In this document: positions 52,809 to 61,382 of the stretch, piece after piece
How the letters are laid out: every line of letters begins with the position of its first letter
Position numbering within the stretch: the first letter of the stretch is position 1
DNA from: Micromonospora siamensis
Lineage (GTDB): Bacteria; Actinomycetota; Actinomycetes; Mycobacteriales; Micromonosporaceae
Direction: 5' to 3'
NCBI RefSeq assembly: GCF_900090305.1
Contig: NZ_LT607751.1
Location: 4,278,001 to 4,342,000 of the forward strand
Length of the DNA: 64,000 nucleotides
Notes under the pieces: model-generated
What the model was told of the DNA's origin: nothing
The model's input: the letters and a program-made list of their open reading frames with translations, nothing else
Databases searched by the model: none
Made by a program: the position numbers and the translations under genes

Positions 52809-52811
52809 CGC

Positions 52812-53453
52812 TCAGCCGACGATCGGCAGGTCGGCGACGTGCGCGCCCCGGCTGGCCTTGGCGGCCAGGTAGCCGGCGTTGGCCGGGGAGAGGTACACCC
52901 CGGTCGCCACCTGCTCGGTCACCGCCACCCCGTACCGGCTCAGCTGGTCGGCCTTGTCCGGGTTGTTCGTCAGCAGCGCCGCCCGGCGTACGCCCAGCGC
53001 GGTGAGCATCTGCGCGGCCACCGAGTAGTCCCGCTCGTCCTCCCGGTGCCCCAGGGCCACGTTCGCCTCGTAGGTGTCCAGCCCGGCGTCCTGCAACGCG
53101 TACGCGTCGAGCTTCGGGTAGAGGCCGATGCCCCGCCCCTCCTGCCGCAGGTAGAGCAGGAAACCACCGGCGTCGGCGATCCGCTCGACCGCCTCCCGCA
53201 GCTGCGGGCCGCAGTCGCAGCGCTGGCTGCCGAAGACGTCACCGGTCAGGCACTCGCTGTGCGGCCGCACCAGCGGCGTGGCCTGCCGCTCGAGCGTGGC
53301 CTGCCAGTCCCCCAGCCCGAACGCCAGGTGCTCCCGGGCGTCGACCAGCCCGTCGAAGGTGAACACCCGGCCGGTGGTCTCGTAACCGTCGGGAAAGCGC
53401 AACGGCACGGTGACCTGGGTACGGATCGTGGCGGCGGGCAGCGTCTCGTCCAT
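52812..53453 (-). CDS. ribA: GTP cyclohydrolase II
   Basis: 213 residues from the ATG at 53453 after GGAGGAGAGCC. Zinc ligands are Cys in HSECLTGD and RCDCG; the catalytic RQEGRGIGL, AYALQDAGLDTYEANVALGHREDERDY and LLTNNPDKADQL blocks are intact. It opens GTP to a diamino-ribosylamino-pyrimidinone phosphate, formate and pyrophosphate. It is a stand-alone copy without the RibB half and sits in a non-riboflavin context, so it probably supplies a specialised pathway and not bulk riboflavin. The AYALQ tyrosine, which distinguishes normal enzymes from formamide-retaining variants in Streptomyces, is present. Confidence 0.9.
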   Translation of the reverse strand: MDETLPAATIRTQVTVPLRFPDGYETTGRVFTFDGLVDAREHLAFGLGDWQATLERQATPLVRPHSECLTGDVFGSQRCDCGPQLREAVERIADAGGFLLYLRQEGRGIGLYPKLDAYALQDAGLDTYEANVALGHREDERDYSVAAQMLTALGVRRAALLTNNPDKADQLSRYGVAVTEQVATGVYLSPANAGYLAAKASRGAHVADLPIVG

Positions 53454-53509
53454 GGCTCTCCTCCGTACGGCGCCGCCGGTCCCACGACGGCACGGGCTCA
53501 CAGGGACAC

Positions 53510-54526
53510 TCAACCACCGATCGTGGCCCCGTGCCGGGCCCCGGCCCGACCGGGCCACCACCGGGCCACCAGCACCACCGCGCCGGGCAGGCTGCCGACC
53601 AGCACCAGCGCCCCGTACACGGTGGCGGTGGCCACCCCCTGGGCGGCGCCCAGGCCGGCCGCGCCGAACGCCCACGCGGCCACCCCCTCGCGCGGCCCGA
53701 AGCCGCCCACGTTCGCCGGCACCCCCATCGCCAGCAGCGCGAGCAGGGTGAGTGGCAGCAGCTCGGAGATCGGGGCGGTGGCGCCGGCGGTGCGGGCCGC
53801 GACCACGAAGGTGGCCAGGTGCCCGGCGACCGCGCCGACCGAGGCGAGCACCACCCCGGCCCGGGTACGCGGGGCGAGCAGCCCGGCCCGCAGGTCGGCG
53901 GCGGCGACCCGCAGCGGTCGGGCCCAGCGGGCCGGCGCCCCGCCGGGCGCGCGCCGGGCCAGCAGGACCGCGCCGAGCAGGACCGCCACGAGCACACCGA
54001 GCACCAGCGGCAGCAGCGGCCGGACCGGCGAGGGGAACGCCAGCAGCAGCACCGCCGCCAGTCCCACCTGCACCACCTGGCCGGCCGTCCGCTCCCAGAC
54101 CACCGCCCGCACCCCCCGGGCCACGTCCCCGGCGTCGTGGCCGCTGCGCACGGCCCGGTCGACGTCGCCGAGCACCCCGCCGGGCAGGGTGGCGTTGAGG
54201 AAGACCGCCCGGTAGCAGTGCGCGACGGCGGTACGCAGCGGCAGCCCGACCCCGAGCCCCTCGGCGACCAGCCGCCAGCGCCAGGCGCAGCAGAGCGTGG
54301 TGAGCAGCCCGACGCCGAGCGCGACGCCCACCGCCGGGGCGTCGATCAGCCGCAGGCCGTGCAGGAACGGCCCGACGCCGACGCCCCACACCAGCAGGGC
54401 GAGCAGGCCGACCCCGAGCAGCACCCGGGCCGCCGGACCGCGCAACGCGGTGAGCGGCGCCGTCGGGACGGGCGGGAGCACCGCCGGCGGGGCGGGCGCC
54501 ACCGGCGCGTGGCAGATCGCCTCCAT
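53510..54526 (-). CDS. Flippase-like membrane protein (LPG synthase TM family)
   Basis: 338 residues from the ATG at 54526 (GGGAGGCAC upstream). About eight membrane helices. The family pattern is YRAVFLNATLPGGVLGDVDRAVRS, VWERTAGQVVQ and LTLLALLAMGVPANVGGFGPREGVAAW, matching the AglD/MprF-N flippase-like group. These proteins move or modify lipid-linked groups. In this cluster, beside a glycosyltransferase, it may flip a glycosylated lipid. The gene begins 54 bases after the methyltransferase stop, so it is in one operon. Confidence 0.85.
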   Translation of the reverse strand: MEAICHAPVAPAPPAVLPPVPTAPLTALRGPAARVLLGVGLLALLVWGVGVGPFLHGLRLIDAPAVGVALGVGLLTTLCCAWRWRLVAEGLGVGLPLRTAVAHCYRAVFLNATLPGGVLGDVDRAVRSGHDAGDVARGVRAVVWERTAGQVVQVGLAAVLLLAFPSPVRPLLPLVLGVLVAVLLGAVLLARRAPGGAPARWARPLRVAAADLRAGLLAPRTRAGVVLASVGAVAGHLATFVVAARTAGATAPISELLPLTLLALLAMGVPANVGGFGPREGVAAWAFGAAGLGAAQGVATATVYGALVLVGSLPGAVVLVARWWPGRAGARHGATIGG

Positions 54527-54579
54527 GTGCCTCCCAGCCGTGCCGTCACCCTTGCATACGCGCCGGGGATCCGATCGGT

Positions 54580-55407
54580 TCAGTCCACGCCGGCGAGAAG
54601 GTCGTCGTGCCCGAGTTCCACCCGTAGCTCGCCGGCCGCCGCCTGGTCCAGCCGCCGGCGCAGGTACGCCTCGGCCTCGCCGGCCAGCTCCGGCCGCTGC
54701 TCGCAGGCCGCGGCCACCCACCCGGTCAGCCAGGCGACGGTGAGGTCGGACTGCTCCGGGCCCAGCCGCCACGGGCTGGGCCGGCGGCGCACCGGCACCC
54801 CGTGCCGGCCGAAGGCCGCGACGCACGCGTCCACGGCGTCCGGGCCGAGCAGGCCACGACCGTCGACCGTGCGCCGCTGGTGGTCGTTGAAGGCGGCGGC
54901 GAACTCGGCGTCCAGGGGTTCGGCCGGGGTGAACGCCACCACGCCGGTCACCGAGATCATCAGCAGCGCGGGGCAGCCCGCCACGGCGCAGGCGGCGACC
55001 ATCCGGTCCAGCTCCTGCACCGTGAGCATGTCCAGCAGCGCGGACGCGGTGACCAGGCTCGCGCCGGCGAGGTCGGCGGCGGTCAGCCCGGTCAGGTCGC
55101 CACGGCGGGTCCGTACGGTCACCGGGGCGCCGTCGGCGGCGCGTACCCCTGCCATGCCGGCGGTCGCCCGGGCCAGCAGGTCCTCGTCCCGGTCGTGGAA
55201 GGTCCACTCCTGTTCGCCGGGCAGCAGCGGGGCGAGCCAGCGGCCCACCGAGCCGGTGCCGCAGCCCAGGTCGTGCACCACCCGGGGTCCGGGACCGGCC
55301 GGACGGGCCCGGACCGCGTCGACCAGATCCGCCGCCCGGGCCGCGGCGTCGGCGGCCTCCCGCAACCGCAGCCACTCCGCGAACAGGATGGAATCGTCGA
55401 CGCTCAT
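54580..55407 (-). CDS. Class I SAM-dependent methyltransferase
   Basis: 275 residues. The SAM site is VVHDLGCGTGSVGRWLAPLL, followed by a FHDRDEDLL acidic loop. A helical C-terminal part (about 190-275) may form the substrate cap. The ATG overlaps the glycosyltransferase stop (ATGA). The acceptor is unknown; pterin or sugar methylation is possible given the neighbours. Confidence 0.85.
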   Translation of the reverse strand: MSVDDSILFAEWLRLREAADAAARAADLVDAVRARPAGPGPRVVHDLGCGTGSVGRWLAPLLPGEQEWTFHDRDEDLLARATAGMAGVRAADGAPVTVRTRRGDLTGLTAADLAGASLVTASALLDMLTVQELDRMVAACAVAGCPALLMISVTGVVAFTPAEPLDAEFAAAFNDHQRRTVDGRGLLGPDAVDACVAAFGRHGVPVRRRPSPWRLGPEQSDLTVAWLTGWVAAACEQRPELAGEAEAYLRRRLDQAAAGELRVELGHDDLLAGVD

Positions 55408-56438
55408 GCCGCCGCCTTCGTCAGGGCGTCCGCCAGGGCCGCCGAGGTGGTCGTCCAGTCGGTCAGGGTGGTCCGCCGCGCCCGGGCCGCCGCCCGCAGC
55501 GCGGCACGCAGCCCGGCGTCGCCGAGCCAGTCCCGCAGCGCCCCGGCCAGCGCGTCCGGCTCCCCCGGCGGCACCAGCACGCCCGGGAGGCGGCCGTCCG
55601 GCGCCCGGCCCAGCGCCTCGGGCAGCCCGCCGACGTCGCTGGCCAGCACCGGTACGCCCCGGGCCAGCGCCTCCGTCACCACCATCCCGTACGTCTCCCC
55701 CCGGGAGGGCAGAATCAGCAGGTCCGCGGCGGCGTACGCGGCGTCCAGCTCCGCACCGGTCAGCGGCCCGGCCAGCCGCACCCGGTCGGCCAGCCCGGCC
55801 GCGGTGATCCGCCCCCGCAGCCGGTCGACGAACTCCGGCGCCCGGGTCAGCGCGCCGACGCAGACGCAGCTCCACGGCGCCCCGGTGACCCCGGTCAGCG
55901 CCTCCACCAGCACGTCGTGCCCCTTGTGCGGGGCGACGGCGGCCACGCAGAGCAGGGCGGAGCCGGTCGGCGAGCCGGGCGCGAGCGGCGCCGGGTCGAC
56001 GCCCGGCCGGGCCACGTGCACCCGGCCGGTGGGCAGCGCGTACCGGTCGTGGAGCAGGTCGCGGGTCCAGTCGCTGGTGGTGACCACGGCCGTGGCGGCC
56101 GCCAGGGCGCGGCCCTCGGTGTCGTCGCCGAACGCCATGTGCACCAGCACCACCAGCCGCAACCGGCCGGCCTGCGGCGCCAGGACCTCCGGCGCGACCG
56201 AGGCGACCAGGCCGTCGAGCAGCACGGTCGCCCCGTCGGGCAGGGCGGTCAGCACCCCGGCCAGCGCGGCCCGGTCCGCCGGGGTCGGGTGCGGCCAGGC
56301 ACCGGGCACCGGGTGCTCGCGCACCGACCAGCCGGCCGCCGCGAGCCCCCGGCAGACCCGCCGGTCGTACGCGTTGCCCCCGCTCGGGGTGGTCGGGTCG
56401 TCCACCCCGGCCGGCAGCACCACGTCCACGAGCCGCAT
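55404..56438 (-). CDS. Family 4 glycosyltransferase
   Basis: 344 residues, GT-B fold. The N-terminal domain has TPSGGNAYDRRVCRGLAAAGW; the C-terminal domain has VAAVAPHKGHDVLVEAL, LAGPLTGAELDAAYAAADLLILPSRGETYGMVVTEALARGVPVLASDVGGLPEAL with the E-x7-E nucleotide-sugar motif. It transfers a sugar from a nucleotide donor. It starts three bases after the stop of the PTPS-like gene, and its stop overlaps the methyltransferase start, so the operon is tightly packed. Confidence 0.9.
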   Translation of the reverse strand: MRLVDVVLPAGVDDPTTPSGGNAYDRRVCRGLAAAGWSVREHPVPGAWPHPTPADRAALAGVLTALPDGATVLLDGLVASVAPEVLAPQAGRLRLVVLVHMAFGDDTEGRALAAATAVVTTSDWTRDLLHDRYALPTGRVHVARPGVDPAPLAPGSPTGSALLCVAAVAPHKGHDVLVEALTGVTGAPWSCVCVGALTRAPEFVDRLRGRITAAGLADRVRLAGPLTGAELDAAYAAADLLILPSRGETYGMVVTEALARGVPVLASDVGGLPEALGRAPDGRLPGVLVPPGEPDALAGALRDWLGDAGLRAALRAAARARRTTLTDWTTTSAALADALTKAAA

Positions 56439-56441
56439 TCG

Positions 56442-56840
56442 TCAGAGGGACCGCTCGTAGCTGGCCCAGGCGATGTGCGACTCGTGCAGGGTGACGGTGA
56501 TCCCGGTCAGCTCCCGGGCGCCGGGGCCGAGGTCACCGGCGTGGACCCGGTCGGCGAGCCGGTCGGCGATCGTGCGGCACAGCACCTCGGTGGTGGTGTT
56601 CACCCCGTGGAACGCCGGTTCCTCGTCGAGGTTGCGGTAGGTCAGCTCGGCGAGGACCGCCTTGAGCTGCTCGGTGGCCAGGCCGATGTCGACGACGATC
56701 CCGTCCGCGTCCAGGCCGGGACGACGGAACGAGGCGTCGACGACGAAGGTCGCCCCGTGCAGGCGCTGGGCCGGGCCGAACACCTCGCCCTGGAAGCTGT
56801 GCGCGATCATGATGTGGTCCCGGACGGTCACGCTGAACAC
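56442..56840 (-). CDS. Degenerate 6-pyruvoyl-tetrahydropterin synthase (QueD-like)
   Basis: 132 residues, the normal family length. The fold shows in [63 protein letters not shown] and [15 protein letters not shown]. The usual HGH metal pair reads HGA, and the catalytic Cys four residues before it is Ala, so two key residues are missing. His14 and His28 remain. The enzyme may catalyse a different reaction, or act as a binding protein, on the GTP-derived pterin. It lies between a dehydrogenase and a glycosyltransferase in one operon. Confidence 0.85.
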   Translation of the reverse strand: MFSVTVRDHIMIAHSFQGEVFGPAQRLHGATFVVDASFRRPGLDADGIVVDIGLATEQLKAVLAELTYRNLDEEPAFHGVNTTTEVLCRTIADRLADRVHAGDLGPGARELTGITVTLHESHIAWASYERSL

Positions 56841-56843
56841 GGG

Positions 56844-57824
56844 TCACTCTCCGTCGTAGGTGATGAGGTGGCAGAGCGCGGGCAGGCTGCCCGCGGTGAG
56901 CCGGGTGAGCACGTCGGGCAGCTCGGCGAAGGGCGAGGAGCCGGTGAGCAGGACGTCGAAGACCGGGTCGGCGAGCAGCTCCAGGGCCAGCGCCAGCCGG
57001 TCGGCGTACGAGCGGGACGCCCGCCGGGCCGGCGCCACCGTGCCCACCTGGCTGCTGCGCACGGTGAGCCGGCCGGAGTGGAACGCCCCGCCCAGCGACA
57101 CCTGCACCGGGCGGTCGCCGTACCAGCTCAGCTCCAGCACCGTCCCCTCCGGCGCGAGCAGGTCCAGGGCGCGTTGCAGCCCGGCGGAGCTGGCGCTGGC
57201 GTGCACCACCAGGTCCCGCCCACCGGCAGCCCGCTCCGGGGCGGCGAAGTCCACCCCGAGCGCGGCGGCGACCTGTGCCCGGGCGGGATCGGTGTCGACC
57301 AGCTGCACGCGTACCCCGGGGAAGCGGGCCAGCAGGGCGGCGACCGTGCAGCCGACCATCCCGGCGCCGATCACGGTGACCCGGTCGCCGACCAGCGGCG
57401 GGGCGTCCCAGAGCGCGTTCACCGCCGTCTCCACGGTGCCGGCCAGCACCGCCCGCCGCGCCGGCACCCCGTCCGGCACCGGGGTCACCGCGTCGACCGG
57501 CACCACGTAGGCGCTCTGGTGCGGGTAGAGGCAGAACACGGTCCGCCCGCGCAGCCGCTCCGGGCCGGCCTCGACCACCCCGACGTTGAGGTAGCCGTAC
57601 TTCACCGGGGCCGGGAAGTCGCCCTCCTGGAAGGGGGCGCGCATGGCCGCGTACTGGCCGGGTGGGACCCGGCCGGCGAAGACCAGCGTCTCGGTGCCCC
57701 GACTGACCCCGGTGAACCGGGTCCGGACCAGCACCTCGTCTTCACCGGGCTCGGGCAGCGGCGCCGGGCGGAGCTCCGCCACACCGGGCGACCGCAGCCA
57801 GCAGGCGCGGGCCTGTCGGGTCAC
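56844..57824 (-). CDS. BchC-like NAD(P) dehydrogenase, zinc ligands absent
   Basis: 326 residues from the GTG at 57824 (GGGAGGAGCG upstream). Medium-chain dehydrogenase fold: GroES-like part with TGVSRGTETLVFAG and MRAPFQEGDFPAPVKYGYLNVGVVE, then Rossmann GDRVTVIGAGMVGCTVAALLA. The Cys/His ligands of zinc alcohol dehydrogenases are not found (KYGY replaces the GHE site). The pattern is nearest to the BchC-like group. It is the first gene of the leftward operon and overlaps no other gene. It likely oxidises or reduces an alcohol in the unknown pathway. Confidence 0.87.
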   Translation of the reverse strand: MTRQARACWLRSPGVAELRPAPLPEPGEDEVLVRTRFTGVSRGTETLVFAGRVPPGQYAAMRAPFQEGDFPAPVKYGYLNVGVVEAGPERLRGRTVFCLYPHQSAYVVPVDAVTPVPDGVPARRAVLAGTVETAVNALWDAPPLVGDRVTVIGAGMVGCTVAALLARFPGVRVQLVDTDPARAQVAAALGVDFAAPERAAGGRDLVVHASASSAGLQRALDLLAPEGTVLELSWYGDRPVQVSLGGAFHSGRLTVRSSQVGTVAPARRASRSYADRLALALELLADPVFDVLLTGSSPFAELPDVLTRLTAGSLPALCHLITYDGE

Positions 57825-57899
57825 CGCCTCGCTCCTCCCGCCGTCGTCCCGCCGCACGAGCGTGGGCCGGGACCGAACCGATCGGTCACGTCATCCGTG

Positions 57900-57928
57900 T
57901 TGATGGTCAGGGCTTGTCGATCATAGAC
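57900..57928 (+). promoter_or_regulatory. Promoter candidate of rightward cluster operon
   Basis: TTGATG (57900-57905) and ATAGAC (57923-57928) are 17 bases apart, with GGAGG and the GTG start just downstream. The palindrome ACCGATCGGT (57877-57886) in the divergent spacer may be a regulator site. Confidence 0.5.
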
Positions 57929-57939
57929 ACGGAGGAACG

Positions 57940-58764
57940 GTGCGCACGGTTCGAAACGGTCCGCTCGCCGGGTTGGTCTGTCAGGTCGCCCTGCTGGCGG
58001 CGCTCGCCGCCACGGTCGGCCTCGGCGTCGCCGGCTGCCTGGTCGGGTTCGCCCACGGGGTGGCGCAGTACGCGCTGCTGCGGCACGGGCTACGCCGCTC
58101 GGGCGCGGTGGGCCTGCGCCCCGCCGACCGGGTGACGCTGACCCGGGCGGTCCTCGTCGGCGGGGTGACCGCGCTGGTCGCCGACTCCGTCACCAGCCCC
58201 ACCCCGGTGGCCGTGCTGGCGGCGCTGACGGCGGTGGCGCTCGCGCTGGACTGGCTCGACGGACAGGTGGCCCGGCGCACCGGCACGACCAGCGCGTTCG
58301 GGGCGCGGTTCGACATGGAGGTCGACGCCTTCCTGATCCTGGTGCTCAGCGCGTACGTCGCGCCGGCGGTCGGCGGTTGGGCGCTGGCCGTCGGCGCCAT
58401 GCGGTACGCCTTCGTCGCGGCGAGCCGGCCGCTGCCCTGGCTGCACGGCACGCTGCCGCCCCGGTGGTGGCGCAAGGTGGTGGCCGCCGTGCAGGGGGTC
58501 GCGCTGGCGGTGGTGGCCGCCGGGCTGCTGCCCGCGGCCCTGTCGGTGGCGCTGGTCGCGGTGGCGCTGGCGCTGCTGGTCGAGTCGTTCGGCCGGGACG
58601 TGTGGTGGCTGTGGCGGCACCGCCCGGCCGCCGCCCGGCAGGCCGGTGCGCGGAGCGCCGCGGCGGCCGGTACGCCGCCCGCCATCGGTCACCCGCGCGG
58701 GGAACCGGTGGGCGTCCTTCCCCATCCGGCCCAGGCTCGGCCCGCCGCTCGCCAGGCGGCCTGA
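57940..58764 (+). CDS. CDP-alcohol phosphatidyltransferase
   Basis: 274 residues from a GTG with GGAGG four bases upstream. The complete motif D-G-x2-A-R-x8-G-x3-D-x3-D is read at DWLDGQVAR and, further on, FGARFDMEVD. Six membrane helices surround it. It transfers a phosphoalcohol from a CDP-alcohol, as in phospholipid head-group synthesis. It starts the rightward half of the 52-60 kb cluster. The C-terminal 35 residues are a basic and Pro/Ala-rich tail. The lipid made may carry the sugar or pterin assembled by the divergent operon. Confidence 0.9.
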   Translation: MRTVRNGPLAGLVCQVALLAALAATVGLGVAGCLVGFAHGVAQYALLRHGLRRSGAVGLRPADRVTLTRAVLVGGVTALVADSVTSPTPVAVLAALTAVALALDWLDGQVARRTGTTSAFGARFDMEVDAFLILVLSAYVAPAVGGWALAVGAMRYAFVAASRPLPWLHGTLPPRWWRKVVAAVQGVALAVVAAGLLPAALSVALVAVALALLVESFGRDVWWLWRHRPAAARQAGARSAAAAGTPPAIGHPRGEPVGVLPHPAQARPAARQAA

Positions 58765-58795
58765 CCCCGTACCCCCGTCGAGCAGGAGAGACCCC

Positions 58796-60493
58796 GTGCG
58801 GACCGACACGACATCCCGTACCCCCGCCGCAGCGGAACCGGCCGACCAGCCGGACGGCGCGGCACCGCAGACCGACCCAGGTCGGCGCTCGCGGCCGGCC
58901 GCCGTGGTCGCCACCGGGCTGGCGGCGCTGCTGGTGCTGGCGGCGCTCGCCGCGCCCGACCGGCTGGGCGGGCTCGACGCGAGCGCGTTCGTCCGGATCC
59001 CCGTCGAGGCGCTGCTGATCGCGGCGCTGCTGCTCGCCCTGCCCTGGCGGGCCGGCCGGGTGGTGGCGGCGTCGGCCGGCGCCGCGCTCGGCCTGCTGGC
59101 GGTGTTGAAGCTGCTCGACATGGGCTTCTTCGAGGCCCGGGACCGGCCGTTCGACCTGCTGCAGGACTGGACGATGCTGGACGACGGGCTGAGCTTCCTC
59201 GCCGACTCGATCGGGTCCGTGGGCGCCTGGGCCGTCGCCGTCCTCACGGTGCTGCTCACCGCCGGGCTGGTGGTGGCGACCGCCCGGTCGGTGCTGCGGC
59301 TGGGCCGGTCGGCCCGCCGGCACCGCGCCGCCACCACCCGGGTGGTGGCGGCGCTGACCGTCGCCTGGACGCTGTGCGCGCTGCTCGGGGTGCGGACCGC
59401 CCCGGGCGGACCGGTCGCCGACGCCAGCGCCAGCGCACTCGTGCGGGACCACGTCGCCCAGGTACGCGCGGGCCTGCGCGACCGGGACACCTTCGCCACC
59501 CGGATCGGCGTGGACGCCTTCGCCGACACCCCCGGCGACCGGCTGCTCGGCGGGCTGCGCGGCAAGGACGTGGTGGTCTCCTTCGTGGAGAGCTACGGGC
59601 GGGTGGCGGTCGAGGACCCGGCCATCTCCCCCGGCGTCACCGCGGTGCTCGACGACGGCACCCGGCGGCTGCGGGCGGCCGGCTTCACCGCGCGCAGCGC
59701 GTACCTCACCTCGCCGACGGCCGGCGGCGGCAGCTGGCTGGCCCACGCGACGCTGCTGTCCGGACTGCGGGTCGACAACGAGCGGCGGCACACCGACCTG
59801 CTGGCCAGCGACCGGCTCACCCTCAACGGGGCGTTCCGCCGGGCCGGCTGGCAGACCGTCGGGGTGCTGCCCGCCGCCACCCAGCCCTGGCCGGAGGCGC
59901 GTTTCTACACCTACGACCGCTACTACGACGCGGCGAGGCTGGCCTACCGGGGGCCGAAGTTCAGCTACGCGCCGATGCCCGACCAGTACACGCTGGCCAC
60001 CTTCCAGCGCCTGGAGCGGGGCCGGCCCGGGCACGCCCCGCTGATGGCCGAGATCCCGCTGGTGTCCAGCCACACCCCGTGGGCGCCGCTGCCCGAACCG
60101 GTCGGCTGGGACCGGGCCGGTGACGCTGGGGCGTACGCCGGGATGCCGGAGCGCGGCGAGTCCCCCGACGCGGTCTGGCAGGACCCGGCCCGGGTACGCG
60201 CGGCGTACGGCCGGTCGATCCGGTACTCGGTCGGCACGCTGGTCTCGTGGCTGGAGCGCTACGGCGACGACGACCTGGTCCTGGTCTTCCTCGGCGACCA
60301 CCAGCCCGCCCCGATCGTCACCGGCCCCGGGGCCAGCCGGGACGTGCCGGTGACCGTGGTGGCCCGGGACCCGGCGGTGCTGGCCCGGATCGCCGGTTGG
60401 GGCTGGCAGGACGGGCTGCGCCCGGGCCCGGACGCGCCGGTGTGGCCGATGGACTCCTTCCGGGACCGCTTCCTCACCGCCTTCGCCCACTGA
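58796..60493 (+). CDS. Membrane-bound sulfatase/phosphotransferase-like enzyme
   Basis: 565 residues from the GTG at 58796 (AGGAGAG upstream). Four membrane helices lie in the first 200 residues, then an alkaline phosphatase superfamily domain with VVVSFVESYGR, a SPTAGGGSWLAHATLLSG segment with the nucleophile region, and metal ligands in LVFLGDHQPAPI. The layout of membrane helices plus hydrolase domain is that of LtaS- or EptA-like phosphoethanolamine or glycerol-phosphate transferases. It may hydrolyse or transfer head groups outside the cell. It ends the rightward pair, 31 bases after the CDP-alcohol gene. Confidence 0.82.
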   Translation: MRTDTTSRTPAAAEPADQPDGAAPQTDPGRRSRPAAVVATGLAALLVLAALAAPDRLGGLDASAFVRIPVEALLIAALLLALPWRAGRVVAASAGAALGLLAVLKLLDMGFFEARDRPFDLLQDWTMLDDGLSFLADSIGSVGAWAVAVLTVLLTAGLVVATARSVLRLGRSARRHRAATTRVVAALTVAWTLCALLGVRTAPGGPVADASASALVRDHVAQVRAGLRDRDTFATRIGVDAFADTPGDRLLGGLRGKDVVVSFVESYGRVAVEDPAISPGVTAVLDDGTRRLRAAGFTARSAYLTSPTAGGGSWLAHATLLSGLRVDNERRHTDLLASDRLTLNGAFRRAGWQTVGVLPAATQPWPEARFYTYDRYYDAARLAYRGPKFSYAPMPDQYTLATFQRLERGRPGHAPLMAEIPLVSSHTPWAPLPEPVGWDRAGDAGAYAGMPERGESPDAVWQDPARVRAAYGRSIRYSVGTLVSWLERYGDDDLVLVFLGDHQPAPIVTGPGASRDVPVTVVARDPAVLARIAGWGWQDGLRPGPDAPVWPMDSFRDRFLTAFAH

Positions 60494-60510
60494 CCGCCGC
60501 GTCCCGGCGG
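60494..60510. terminator. Short hairpin between convergent genes
   Basis: CCGCCG (60494-60499) and CGGCGG (60505-60510) form a 6-base stem directly after the sulfatase-like stop and before the convergent regulator stop. Confidence 0.4.
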
Positions 60511-60514
60511 CGGC

Positions 60515-61225
60515 CTAGCCGGGGAGGAGGGCCTCGGCGCGGACCAGCCCTTCCAACTCCGCGGTGGGGCGCACCCCGAGTTCGCGGTCCAGGGTGGCGC
60601 GGAACACCGCCAACCGGCGCACCGCCTCGCTGTAGTTGTGCTCGGCCAGGTGCGCCACGATCAGCGCCCGGGTGGCGCTCTCCCGCAGCGGCTCCAGGTG
60701 CACGGCGGTGAGCGCCACCTGGATCGCCTCGCCGACCCGGCCCTCGGTGGTCAACCGGGCGGCCAGCGCCTCCAGGGCGGACAGCCGCAGGTGGCGCAGC
60801 CGTTCCCGCTCGGCGAGCACCCAGTCGTCGTACCAGCCGGGGAGCAGTTCGCCGCCGAGGATGTCGCCGGCGCGCACCGGTCCGGCGGCGTCGTGGGCGA
60901 GCCGGTCGGCGGTGGCCGCCAGCGTCGCGACATCGGTGCTCACGGCGTCGGAGAGGGCGAGCCGCTCCTCGCCGGTGACCAGCGGCACGGGGGCCAGCCG
61001 GTGCGCCCGCCACAGCGTGGTGCGCAGGTTGGCCCGGGCGCGCTCCTCGCCGGAGTCGGGCCAGAGCAGACCGGCCGCCTCGGCCCGGGCACGTTGCGGG
61101 TGGACGGCGAGCAGGGCGAGCAGTCGGCGGACGCTGTGCGGGGTGGGCAGTGAGCGGCCGTCGCGGTCGAGGGCGAACCCGCCCAGCAACCGCAGGGTGT
61201 ACGGGACACGTTGCGTCGGAACCAT
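60515..61225 (-). CDS. SARP-like regulator (winged helix plus BTAD)
   Basis: 236 residues from the ATG at 61225. The OmpR-like DNA-binding domain is N-terminal (YTLRLLGGFALDRDGRSLPTPHSVRRLLALLAVHPQRA, then LLWPDSGEERARANLRTTLWRAHRL). The bacterial transcriptional activation domain covers about 90-236 (LLPGWYDDWVLAERERLRHLRLSALEALAARL). Such small SARPs activate specialised metabolism. It lies beside the 52-60 kb cluster, convergent to it, and could be its activator, though it may instead serve the unknown genes to its right. Confidence 0.88.
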   Translation of the reverse strand: MVPTQRVPYTLRLLGGFALDRDGRSLPTPHSVRRLLALLAVHPQRARAEAAGLLWPDSGEERARANLRTTLWRAHRLAPVPLVTGEERLALSDAVSTDVATLAATADRLAHDAAGPVRAGDILGGELLPGWYDDWVLAERERLRHLRLSALEALAARLTTEGRVGEAIQVALTAVHLEPLRESATRALIVAHLAEHNYSEAVRRLAVFRATLDRELGVRPTAELEGLVRAEALLPG

Positions 61226-61382
61226 CGGGTGTGCCCTTCGGAGATCCCGCCTCGGGCCTCCCACGTTCCGCGCCGGTCCGGCGCCCCGTCAACGCAGTGT
61301 CGCGACCATGACGACGGAGCGGCCCGAACGGCGGCGCGGCCCGTCCGTTCAGCGCGGCGGACCGCCCGCCGCGCCGAGGCAA

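Noticed and set aside
52812..53453. Riboflavin biosynthesis operon
   Set aside because: No ribB, ribE, ribH or FMN riboswitch; the neighbours are glycosyl, lipid and pterin-type genes.
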